A stretch of 64,000 nucleotides of DNA from positions 48,373-112,372 of the forward strand of contig CAAEWE010000007.1 in NCBI GenBank assembly GCA_900759665.1. The letters are read 5' to 3'. Source of the DNA: Lachnospiraceae bacterium. GTDB lineage: Bacteria > Bacillota > Clostridia > Lachnospirales > Lachnospiraceae. A model generated the notes under the pieces. That model saw only the letters and a program-made list of their open reading frames with translations, searched no databases and had not been told where the DNA came from. Shown here piece after piece: positions 52,076 to 59,812 of the stretch; position 1 is the stretch's first letter, and every line of letters begins with the position of its first letter. The position numbers were made by a program, and so were the translations under genes.

Positions 52076-53023
52076 CTACTTTCTTACCTTCGGTTTTCTG
52101 ACGTTCTCCATAATCTGCTCCAACACAGTATCCATGGTAACATGTCCCACGCGCGCCTTGGAATTTAATACCAGACGATGACCTGCCACAGCCTTAAACA
52201 CCTCGGTCACGTCGTTTGGCACCACAAAATCGCGGCCGGACAAAAAAGCTGCCGACTTCGCCATCTTGGCCAGAGCTATGGTTCCACGGGGACTCATGCC
52301 CAGCTCCACAAGGGAATTTTCTCTCGTCGCTCTGGCCAGTGCAACAATATATGCATAAATCTCATCATGAAGAAAAACATTCTCCACCTCTGCCTGTATC
52401 ATCGTCAGCTCCTGTGCCGGGATAACCCCCTGCACGTCACTTAACTGCATACCGTTACTTCTGCCCTTAGCAATGGCAATCTCATTCTCCGCATCCGGAT
52501 ATCCCATGGTCATACAGATCATAAACCGGTCAAGCTGGGATTCCGGCAAAAGCTGCGTTCCGACACTTCCCACCGGATTCTCTGTAGCGATCACCACAAA
52601 AGGCTCCGGCACACGTCTCGTCACACCGTCCACGGTGACATTCCCCTCCTCCATAACCTCCAGCAGAGCCGACTGCGTCTTTGGTGAGGTACGGTTGATC
52701 TCATCTGCCAGAAACAGATTACACATGATCGCTCCGGGCTGATAAACAAAGGCTCCCTGCACCTTATCGTACATGGAAAAGCCCAGAATGTCTGCCGGCA
52801 GTACATCCGGCGTAAACTGCATACGATGGCTGTCCATCTCCATCGCTCCCGCAAATGCCATGGCAAGTGTTGTCTTGCCGACGCCGGGAATATCATCGAT
52901 CAGGATGTGTCCCCCTGCCAGAATCGCAGACATGGCAAGCTTGACACATTCATCCTTACCGATCACTACCTTTTTTACCTCGTTCATGACTGCATATGCT
53001 TCCTGAAAATATCTCTCATCCAT
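52076..53023 (-). CDS. MoxR-family AAA+ ATPase
   Basis: A 315-residue protein. Walker A is DDIPGVGKTTLAMAFAGAME, Walker B is NLFLADEINRTSPKTQSALL, and the sensor is VIATENPVGSVGTQLLPESQ. MoxR ATPases act as chaperones that activate or assemble partner proteins, here probably the DUF58 and transglutaminase products. The ATG lies 26 bases after the truncated protease frame, so it is probably co-transcribed with clpX and dacF upstream. Confidence 0.93.
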   Translation of the reverse strand: MDERYFQEAYAVMNEVKKVVIGKDECVKLAMSAILAGGHILIDDIPGVGKTTLAMAFAGAMEMDSHRMQFTPDVLPADILGFSMYDKVQGAFVYQPGAIMCNLFLADEINRTSPKTQSALLEVMEEGNVTVDGVTRRVPEPFVVIATENPVGSVGTQLLPESQLDRFMICMTMGYPDAENEIAIAKGRSNGMQLSDVQGVIPAQELTMIQAEVENVFLHDEIYAYIVALARATRENSLVELGMSPRGTIALAKMAKSAAFLSGRDFVVPNDVTEVFKAVAGHRLVLNSKARVGHVTMDTVLEQIMENVRKPKVRK

Positions 53024-53038
53024 TTATCTTACACCAAA

Positions 53039-53063
53039 CCTTTCTCCGTTTATCGAACTCCAG
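53039..53063 (-). repeat. Inverted repeat at the other end of the insertion
   Basis: On the minus strand, CTGGAGTTCGATAAA (53063-53049), continuing to 53039. It starts one base past the shared G run and contains the stop codon of the truncated protease fragment. It is the mirror of the repeat at 47903. Confidence 0.55.
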
Positions 53064-53379
53064 CCCCCGTATCTACAATCCCGAACATCACGCCCTGTCC
53101 AAAAAGTTCCAGCCGGGGCTGACGGCGGACTCTGGCAATTCCGGTTTCCTCCAGCATCTGTGTGGAACTCAACAGTCCGAAACATCTGGGGATCTCTAAC
53201 TCCGCATTCCGCTGACGGCTGTCCACACCGGTACCCTCCAGATATACGATCGCAAAACGGGAGCTTACAAGCTGATAACACTCTGTTTCATACTGCTCCG
53301 GCACCAGCTCCGGCCGGCTTCCATACTCCACAATATAATCCTCATATTCTTCGGAATAAATTTTGTCCTGACAATCCAA
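53050..53379 (-). CDS. N-terminal part of the split Csp-like S8 subtilisin protease
   Basis: A 109-codon frame from a TTG at 53379, with GGGAGGG seven bases upstream. It encodes the Csp-type prodomain (SSRFAIVYLEGTGV, then IPRCFGLLSSTQMLEETGIA) and the first catalytic motif, GQGVMFGIVDTG, with the active-site Asp at residue 103. After four unrelated residues (AGVR) it stops. Joined at DTG to the fragment at 46464-47897 it would give a normal protease of about 582 residues. It lies 75 bases after clpX. In Csp proteins the prodomain acts as an intramolecular chaperone, so a separate prodomain fragment could in principle still be made. Confidence 0.88.
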   Translation of the reverse strand: MDCQDKIYSEEYEDYIVEYGSRPELVPEQYETECYQLVSSRFAIVYLEGTGVDSRQRNAELEIPRCFGLLSSTQMLEETGIARVRRQPRLELFGQGVMFGIVDTGAGVR

Positions 53380-53454
53380 CGCATTCCCTCCCGGATCAAA
53401 GCTTCGTAATTATCTTATGCAAAAGCCTCCTATCCGGTGACAGAATGCTCATTC

Positions 53455-54879
53455 TTAATCCGGACGCTGCGTCAGTAACGTCGCTTCGCCGCTTTCTCTC
53501 ATCTCGATCTTCGGCGATCCGTGATGCTCAATATAATCCTTTGTGATGATCACTCTGCCAATCAGATCATCCTTCGGGATCTCATACATAATATCCAGCA
53601 TAAACTCCTCAATGATCGCCCGGAGTGCTCTGGCGCCCGTCTTTTTCTCTGCCGCTTTTTTGGCAATGGCTTTTACAGCCTCCGGATCAAACTGCAGATC
53701 CACCTCATCCAGCAGAAGAAGCTTCTGATACTGCTTCAGGATCGCATTTTTCGGCTCTGTCATAACTCTTGCCAGCATCTCCTCCGTCATTGCCTGCAGC
53801 GAAAAGATCACCGGCAGACGTCCCAGAAACTCCGGAATCATGCCAAATTCTCTGAGATCCTCTACGGTCACCTTGGATAAAATGTTCTCATCCTTATCAT
53901 AAGTATCCGACAGCTCTGCCTGAAAACCAATTGACGCCTGGCTGGTAAGACGTTTTTTAATAATCTTGTCCAGCTCTGGAAACGCTCCACCACAGATAAA
54001 CAGGATATTCCGGGTATCGATCGTCGTCATCGGCACCATGGCATTTTTGTTGGTGGCACCCACTGGCACCTCCACCTCACTCCCCTCCAGAAGCTTTAAC
54101 ATTCCCTGCTGCACGGACTCACCGCTGACATCACGACTGTTGGTATTGCGCTTTTTGGCAATCTTATCAATCTCATCAATAAAGATGATACCATGTTCTG
54201 CCTTCTCCACATCATTATCGGCTGCTGCCAGAAGCTTTGACAATACACTTTCCACATCATCGCCAATATAACCGGCCTCCGTGAGGCTTGTGGCATCGGT
54301 AATAGCAAGGGGCACCTGCAGGATCTTTGCCAGTGTCTTCACCAGATATGTCTTTCCGCATCCGGTAGGACCAACCATGAGAATATTGGACTTCTCAATC
54401 TCGATCTCGTCCATGGTATCTGTCAGAACACGCTTATAATGATTATAAACCGCCACGGACATTACCTTTTTGGCGTAATCCTGTCCGATCACATACTCGT
54501 CCAGATGCTGTTTAATAATATGAGGTGCCGGAAGATGACGGATATCTACGATTCCCTTCGTTTCTTTTCCAGGAGACTTCGCCCCCTCCTTTTCCTCTTC
54601 CTTCTTTTTCTTTTTCAGTTTCTGATTCTGAGGGATGTCCTCAAAGCCATTCGGTCCGCCGGTAAACATATCCATATACGGCGGCATGCCTCCCATCATC
54701 CCCGGAAATCCACTCATATTCCCCATAGAATCAAAGGTTTTCTGCATGCAGTCTGAGCAGATACAGATGCTGTTGGGAATGTGGATCATCTTGCCGGCTT
54801 TGCTTTCCGGCCGCCTGCAAAGATAACAGACTTCTTCATATTCTGAATGATCATTATTGTTTTTGTTGTCTTCTGCCAT
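53455..54879 (-). CDS. clpX: ClpX-like AAA+ unfoldase with zinc-binding domain
   Basis: About 474 residues. The N-terminal four-cysteine site (CYLCRR ... CICSDC) is followed by a Met/Gly-rich and Lys/Glu-rich insert (residues about 50-100) that makes it longer than a usual ~420-residue ClpX. Walker A is MVGPTGCGKTYLVKTLA, the pore loop AGYIGDDVESVL, Walker B GIIFIDEIDKIAKK, and the ClpP-binding IGF loop is in TSQASIGFQAELSD. The ATG at 54879 follows AAAGGAA. It is not beside tig or clpP but among spore genes, so it may be a second ClpX. Confidence 0.9.
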   Translation of the reverse strand: MAEDNKNNNDHSEYEEVCYLCRRPESKAGKMIHIPNSICICSDCMQKTFDSMGNMSGFPGMMGGMPPYMDMFTGGPNGFEDIPQNQKLKKKKKEEEKEGAKSPGKETKGIVDIRHLPAPHIIKQHLDEYVIGQDYAKKVMSVAVYNHYKRVLTDTMDEIEIEKSNILMVGPTGCGKTYLVKTLAKILQVPLAITDATSLTEAGYIGDDVESVLSKLLAAADNDVEKAEHGIIFIDEIDKIAKKRNTNSRDVSGESVQQGMLKLLEGSEVEVPVGATNKNAMVPMTTIDTRNILFICGGAFPELDKIIKKRLTSQASIGFQAELSDTYDKDENILSKVTVEDLREFGMIPEFLGRLPVIFSLQAMTEEMLARVMTEPKNAILKQYQKLLLLDEVDLQFDPEAVKAIAKKAAEKKTGARALRAIIEEFMLDIMYEIPKDDLIGRVIITKDYIEHHGSPKIEMRESGEATLLTQRPD

Positions 54880-54971
54880 AAAATCGTTTATTCCTTTCCC
54901 AGCCTGCGGATCACACACCGCAGACACAATATTTGCAAAGCAAATGTCTTTTGCCCTATTAAAACTTTTGA

Positions 54972-56624
54972 TCAGAAATCATAAAAGCTCTTCCCGAAGC
55001 TTTCCTTTGTTTTCTTACGGTTCTTTTTCATCTTTCTTGCACTGATACTGCTTCCACTGTCCGACATTTTGGATCTGGTAGAACGACGGCTGCTGGTATA
55101 ATCTGTGCCACGGCGTCTATATCCTTTCCGCCTGCCTGCCGAGAAGGTACTGCGGCTGTTTAATGACATTCCCCCGGAAGATCTCCGGTTTCTCGTGCGG
55201 CTTCTGCGTTTACGCCGGGAATTCATCCGGTAATTAAGTACCATAAGAACGATCAGCAGGATTACAAGTGCTGCCACAATGATCAGGATCACTCTGTCCC
55301 GGAAAAAGGATATCATATTGTAAAAGCTGTACTTAATTCCGGACAGCTTTTGCAGGATCACTGCATGCTTTTTATTGTTTGTTTTGATCTGCCGGATCTC
55401 TGAATCCACGATCCGTCGGGAAGCTTCGTCCAGATGTGACGCTGACTTGGAGGTATCATATATAATATCCGTAGAACCAACCATACGCCCGTCGTAGGTG
55501 TATTTCACGGTTCCGATCACATTCTCGCCGTCCTGCAGCTTCACCGAATTGTCATACCGTATCTGCTGTTTTGCCTTTTTGAGCCCGACTCCCTTCGGAA
55601 GCACCACGGCAGACTCTGCAGACAGCCGGAGAGGGGACTGCTCCGCGTTAAAATAGCTGTCAAAGGTATTGAACAGATTTTCATTGACATCACTGTTCTC
55701 ACCATTGACGGCATGCTTGGAAAACTTCTCAAATGCGTAATCCAGAATCCTTGTGGTATCTGTGTACTCGTTTGGCTCTCCCTGCTTTGGGCTGTTGCCT
55801 TTCATAATGACAGACACAAGCTGCATGCCATCCTTCTCTGCAAAAGTAACAAGGGTAGAATGTGCCATAGAGGTATATCCTGTCTTGCCCCCCAAAACAT
55901 AATCCTTCTCATAACGCCCGCTTGTCTCATAACCGTTGATCATCTGATGATGGTTCAGAAGCTGTCCTCCAAGGATCTCGCTGGCCTTTCTCTTATTCGT
56001 TGACTTCACCTGATAGGTCCTGGTACCGCAGATTTTCTGGAAAGAAGGATTCTTCCATGCCTCTCTGGCAATACATGCCATATCATAAGCAGACGTATAA
56101 TGGTCGTCATTGTGAAGTCCGTTAGGATTCATAAAATGTGTATCCTTCAGTCCGAGCTGTGCCACGCGTTCATTCATCATATTCACGAAGTTATCCACAC
56201 TGCCTGCCACATGATCGGCTGCCACCAGACACATTTCATTGGCAGACTGGAGCATAATGCCATAAAGCACCTGCTCGATTGTAAACTTCTCCCCCGGTAC
56301 GCAGTACATAGAAGAACTGCCTGTCTCGATACCATGAGCCTCCGCCTCCGTAAAAGTTACCACATCGCTTGGAGAGCTGTTTTCCAGAGTCAGAAGGGAT
56401 GTCATGATTTTTGTGATACTGGCCGGATAATGCTTTTTATGAATATTTTTCGAATAAAGCACCGTCCCCGTGGAAAGCTCCATAACGATCGCTGATGCAC
56501 TGCTGAGACTACCTTTCTCCGGTCCCTTCGGCCACTTTGAAGCTGCCTGAGCCGTCGAACTGCAGATACTCCCCACCATGATAATTCCCGCCATCAGAGC
56601 GGCAAATATTCTCTTTCTTTTCAT
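54972..56624 (-). CDS. dacF: D-alanyl-D-alanine carboxypeptidase (DacF-like)
   Basis: A 550-residue peptidase S11. A signal peptide (first ~27 residues) is followed by the three active-site motifs: SITKIMT (S-x-x-K), SANEM (S-x-N) and KTGYTS (K-T-G). A C-terminal membrane helix lies near residues 440-465, and a very basic Arg/Ser-rich cytoplasmic-like tail of about 90 residues follows. It trims peptidoglycan stem peptides. DacF-type enzymes act in spore cortex formation, which matches the neighbouring clpX and protease genes. The long basic tail is unusual. Confidence 0.9.
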   Translation of the reverse strand: MKRKRIFAALMAGIIMVGSICSSTAQAASKWPKGPEKGSLSSASAIVMELSTGTVLYSKNIHKKHYPASITKIMTSLLTLENSSPSDVVTFTEAEAHGIETGSSSMYCVPGEKFTIEQVLYGIMLQSANEMCLVAADHVAGSVDNFVNMMNERVAQLGLKDTHFMNPNGLHNDDHYTSAYDMACIAREAWKNPSFQKICGTRTYQVKSTNKRKASEILGGQLLNHHQMINGYETSGRYEKDYVLGGKTGYTSMAHSTLVTFAEKDGMQLVSVIMKGNSPKQGEPNEYTDTTRILDYAFEKFSKHAVNGENSDVNENLFNTFDSYFNAEQSPLRLSAESAVVLPKGVGLKKAKQQIRYDNSVKLQDGENVIGTVKYTYDGRMVGSTDIIYDTSKSASHLDEASRRIVDSEIRQIKTNNKKHAVILQKLSGIKYSFYNMISFFRDRVILIIVAALVILLIVLMVLNYRMNSRRKRRSRTRNRRSSGGMSLNSRSTFSAGRRKGYRRRGTDYTSSRRSTRSKMSDSGSSISARKMKKNRKKTKESFGKSFYDF

Positions 56625-56783
56625 GATATACCTCGTTTCATATAAACTTCATTTCTGTGCCGGGTGCACATTCTTCCAATGAGCTGTTTCGCAGTGCACT
56701 GTCACATACGCACACTTAAATACAAGTATAATATTATTTGCATGAAAACGCAACTTATGTTATACTTATCGCTGTCAGAATAT

Positions 56784-56855
56784 GTTTCCTTAGTTAAATG
56801 GATATAACGGCCCCCTCCTAAGGGGCAGTTGAGGGTTCGATTCCCCCAGGAAACG
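56784..56855 (+). tRNA. tRNA-Arg (anticodon CCU)
   Basis: A complete cloverleaf fits: acceptor GTTTCCT/AGGAAAC, D arm GTTA...TAAC, anticodon stem GCCCC/GGGGC around loop CTCCTAA (anticodon CCT), and T loop TTCGATT. The T stem contains one A-C mismatch. CCA is not encoded. It reads AGG arginine codons. A terminator follows directly. Confidence 0.93.
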
Positions 56856-56860
56856 CTGAA

Positions 56861-56896
56861 AGAAGAGTGCAGGCGAGGTTTCACCTGCACTCTTCT
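56861..56896 (+). terminator. Terminator after tRNA-Arg
   Basis: A perfect 13-bp stem, AGAAGAGTGCAGG (56861-56873) and its complement (56884-56896), is followed by TTTATTATT. It lies five bases past the tRNA. Confidence 0.85.
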
Positions 56897-56967
56897 TTTA
56901 TTATTCCGTTATTTCCATTTCTTCCCACTTTCATTTAAAAATTGAAGATAGTATTTTATTGTCCCTG

Positions 56968-57612
56968 TCATTCTCCTGCCTGTTTTATCCCCAGCAGTTC
57001 CAACATCCCCTGTCCTGCTGCCACTCCCGGCACAGCCTGAAAGACATTGATAAAACGGCTGTCACTGCCCCGGTTCCGGAATGCCGGATAAAGAAAGCCA
57101 CATTCCGGCTCTCCCGGTTCGTAATCCTCCTCCAGCGGGCAGACCACTCCCACCAGAAAGTTATAAACCTCCTCGGATTCCCACTGGCTGGCACCGTCCG
57201 TGCCCTTCCGCGGGATGTCATACCCACCGTAAAACACATACACGGCACATCCGCCGCTTTTATGGAAATATTTTCCTGCCTCCTCGTAAAACATTTCCAA
57301 CAGGGCATCATTTTTCAGCTCACTCTGATTTAACGACAGGAGCAGCTTACGCATGCTGTCATCCGTCACATCCTGCCTGCGGTACGGATACTCCTTTAGC
57401 TGTACATTCGTTTCCGCAAAGGGCACCGCCTTGGCAAGTTTTATGTTTTTGTCCCGTTCGGACGAGGTCAGATTCAGAAAATGCTGGTTAAAGGTGCCGT
57501 CGATATAGCCCTCCTCGTCCAGATAGGCTCCCGCAATACGAGCAAAGCAGTTTCTTTTGACCGTCATACGTCTTGTCAGCTCCAGCATATCCTCCCGGTT
57601 TATCATGCCCAT
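56968..57612 (-). CDS. DUF4317-like protein, shorter than usual
   Basis: A 214-residue soluble protein. MINREDMLELTRRMTVKRNC, FARIAGAYLDEEGYIDGTFN and YDIPRKGTDGASQWESEEVY resemble the DUF4317 family known from Clostridia. As I recall the family usually runs near 370-390 residues, so this may be a C-terminally shortened member. No catalytic motif is evident. The ATG at 57612 follows GGAGG. Function unknown. Confidence 0.6.
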   Translation of the reverse strand: MGMINREDMLELTRRMTVKRNCFARIAGAYLDEEGYIDGTFNQHFLNLTSSERDKNIKLAKAVPFAETNVQLKEYPYRRQDVTDDSMRKLLLSLNQSELKNDALLEMFYEEAGKYFHKSGGCAVYVFYGGYDIPRKGTDGASQWESEEVYNFLVGVVCPLEEDYEPGEPECGFLYPAFRNRGSDSRFINVFQAVPGVAAGQGMLELLGIKQAGE

Positions 57613-57859
57613 GGTTTATAGATCCTCCGTTTCTTTATAAGTTTTCTTCAAATTTCGTTTCACTAATGTATTCTTTTTATAAATCAGTATAACATACCGA
57701 ACAACAGAAACGAAGCTTTGCACATCCATGATCTCCCATCCTATATTCCCTCTTTACGAACACACCAAAAATGTATTAATATGAAAAAAACTGTTTTTTA
57801 TGCACAGAAATATAATATTGCATTGCAAATTTGTGATATATGAAAGGATGGTATGTTTT

Positions 57860-58483
57860 ATGGAAATGACAAATATAAAAAATTTTATTTTTGATATTGG
57901 CGGTGTCCTTCTGGAATACCGCTGGGCGGATATGCTGATGGACCACGGACTTTCCAGAGAAAACGCCATTGCCATCGGAAACACGATGTTTAACGATCCT
58001 CTGTGGTCCGGCATGGATCTTGCTGCTGCCGGAGAAGAACAATCCATTATCGAAGCATACCGTGAGAAATACCCGGCATACGGTGATACGATTGCCTGGT
58101 TCATTAACCACTGCGAATATATGCATGTACCCAGAAAAGATGTCTGGGAACGGGTACATACTCTGAAGGAGCTGGGATATCCTCTTTATCTGCTGTCCAA
58201 TTATCCAGAGACCATGTTTCACAAGCATACCGACGATGCCCCGTTCCGACAGGACATGTCCGGCGGCGTGATCTCCTATGAGATCAAAAAACTTAAACCA
58301 TATCCTGAGATTTATCAGCATCTTTTGCAAAAATACAATCTGATCCCGGAGGAATGCCTTTTCTTTGATGACCGTGCCGAGAATACCGAAGGTGCCAGAA
58401 AACAGGGCATCCATGCCATTACTGTCACCTCCCGCCAGTTTCTGTTAGAAGAATTGGACAAAATAATAGCAGCAACGAAATAA
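57860..58483 (+). CDS. HAD-superfamily hydrolase
   Basis: About 207 residues, subfamily IA. Motif I is FIFDIGGVLLEY, where the second aspartate of the usual DxD is replaced by glycine; motif II is YLLSNYPE; motif III Lys is in ISYEIKKLKPYPEIY; motif IV is CLFFDDRAEN. The DxGGV variant of motif I also occurs in YihX-type phosphatases, in which catalysis is retained. The ATG at 57860 has AAAGGATG upstream. Substrate is unknown; sugar phosphates such as glucose 1-phosphate are dephosphorylated by YihX. Confidence 0.85.
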   Translation: MEMTNIKNFIFDIGGVLLEYRWADMLMDHGLSRENAIAIGNTMFNDPLWSGMDLAAAGEEQSIIEAYREKYPAYGDTIAWFINHCEYMHVPRKDVWERVHTLKELGYPLYLLSNYPETMFHKHTDDAPFRQDMSGGVISYEIKKLKPYPEIYQHLLQKYNLIPEECLFFDDRAENTEGARKQGIHAITVTSRQFLLEELDKIIAATK

Positions 58484-58498
58484 TCCTCATTGCTGCTA

Positions 58499-59248
58499 TT
58501 ATTCTAATCTGCCGATCTCATCAAAAATGCAGTGACATTTTTCCTCTTCGAAGCTGACATTGACATGCATATGTCCAAACATCCATGCTTCAAACTCTGT
58601 AGTATTTTTAATCTCATCCAGATAATCCGTAAGATAATCCTTTGCATAGAAATCCGGATACCCATCCATCTGCTCCAGAATAGAGGAACACGGACTATGG
58701 GTAATGATATAGTCTACCTTATGGTCATGGGCAGCGAGATTCTTAAGTCCCTCCTCCATTTCCTCCTCAGAGGGAAGCTCTCTCTCCCACCAGGACAGGT
58801 GATTGATCCGGAACATCTTACGCATCTTGTACCAGCTCTCAATCCTCTCATCATCCGGCTCCAGCACACCGTCCGGAATATCATGGCAGCTTGCTCCGCC
58901 AAAGGTAAAAAAACTCCTGTTATTTATATCATATATCTGTCCTCTCATCAGGTGGATCACAGAAGGCCGGATAAAATTAACCTTGCCTCCGTGCCACTCC
59001 TCCACCGGCAGATTGTCCAATATATCATAATTGCTGTGATTGCCCGCCACAAAAAGCGTGGTGAACTTTTTATTCTCTAACCAGTCCAGATTGGCATGCT
59101 CTCTGGGACCGTCATCCCAGATACCAAAATCTCCACAGACGATCACATAATCATCTTTGGTCAGCTCCACTCCCTCCGGGAAAACATAACGATTCAGTCT
59201 GCTTTTCCAATCGCCGTGAGTATCGCCTGTTACAAATACCATCTCCAT
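58499..59248 (-). CDS. Calcineurin-like metallophosphoesterase
   Basis: A 249-residue protein. The five metal-binding blocks are present: FVTGDTHGDW, VCGDFGIWDD, VAGNHSNYD, IITHSPCSS and MFGHMHVN. It is a cytoplasmic two-metal phosphodiesterase or phosphatase with unknown substrate. The start is the ATG at 59248 or the one two codons later, which has better spacing to GGGAG. Confidence 0.88.
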   Translation of the reverse strand: MEMVFVTGDTHGDWKSRLNRYVFPEGVELTKDDYVIVCGDFGIWDDGPREHANLDWLENKKFTTLFVAGNHSNYDILDNLPVEEWHGGKVNFIRPSVIHLMRGQIYDINNRSFFTFGGASCHDIPDGVLEPDDERIESWYKMRKMFRINHLSWWERELPSEEEMEEGLKNLAAHDHKVDYIITHSPCSSILEQMDGYPDFYAKDYLTDYLDEIKNTTEFEAWMFGHMHVNVSFEEEKCHCIFDEIGRLE

Positions 59249-59419
59249 CAGCTCCCAATTTTATTTACACGTATATGTCAAATTTGAGTCATATATTTTA
59301 TTATACATGTATTCCACCCAAAATGCTACTATAAAATAATCGAAATACTATGAATGAATGCATACATTTCTCAAAAATGGGAGCTTTACATCCGAGCGAA
59401 CGACAGCACCACCCACGTT

Positions 59420-59782
59420 TCATTCCGTCTGATCTGCTGCCCACACAGCCTTTGGTCCGTGTTCCCCGGTACGGATCCGCACCACGTCCATCAACTCATA
59501 GACAAAGATCTTGCCGTCTCCATGCTCCCCGGTATGTGCGGTACGGCAGATGGTATCCACCGTACGCTTTGCCCACTCCTGGCTGGAAACCACGATCTCA
59601 AACTTGACCTTTGGAAGAACGTTGATGTCCACATCATAGCCTCTGACCTTCTCCTTATAGCCCATCTGCGTTCCACAGCCCATCACCTGTGAGATCGTCA
59701 TTCCGTGAACCTGCAGCTGCTGAAGGGCATCCTTGACATCCTCCATTTTATCTTCGTTAATAATCGCATCGATTTTGATCAT
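59420..59782 (-). CDS. glnB: PII nitrogen regulatory protein
   Basis: A 120-residue trimeric PII signal protein that senses ATP/ADP and 2-oxoglutarate and gates AmtB. MIKIDAIINEDKMEDVKDAL and GDGKIFVYELMDVVRIRTGE (B and C loops) are clear. The T loop reads MGYKEKVRGYDVDINVLPKV; aligned with E. coli GlnB, Tyr51 is replaced, so uridylylation at that site is not expected. It lies 30 bases after amtB. Confidence 0.93.
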   Translation of the reverse strand: MIKIDAIINEDKMEDVKDALQQLQVHGMTISQVMGCGTQMGYKEKVRGYDVDINVLPKVKFEIVVSSQEWAKRTVDTICRTAHTGEHGDGKIFVYELMDVVRIRTGEHGPKAVWAADQTE

Positions 59783-59812
59783 AATCCTAACCTCCTGATT
59801 TTCTTTAACTCC

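Larger units (their letters stand above)
47901..53064. mobile_element. 5.16-kb insertion splitting the Csp protease gene
   Basis: The block contains moxR, a DUF58 gene and a transglutaminase gene on the minus strand, ending in a terminator. Left of it the protease reads GAT-ACG-GGGG (D-T-G), right of it GGGG-ATT-GAT (G-I-D). Collapsing the block through the shared GGGG gives D-T-G-I-D-Y-T-H-P, the exact family motif, in frame. The ends carry imperfect inverted repeats. No transposase or integrase gene lies inside. The nature of the event (site-specific recombination, transposition in trans, chromosomal rearrangement or assembly error) cannot be decided here. Confidence 0.7.

Noticed and set aside
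47953..53023. Insertion sequence or prophage carrying the moxR block
   Set aside because: No transposase, integrase or phage gene is present; only chromosomal-type genes are found, so a standard IS or phage cannot be claimed.
57776..58414. Long minus-strand frame opposite the HAD hydrolase gene
   Set aside because: It is the shadow of a clear HAD gene on the other strand and has no recognisable motifs.
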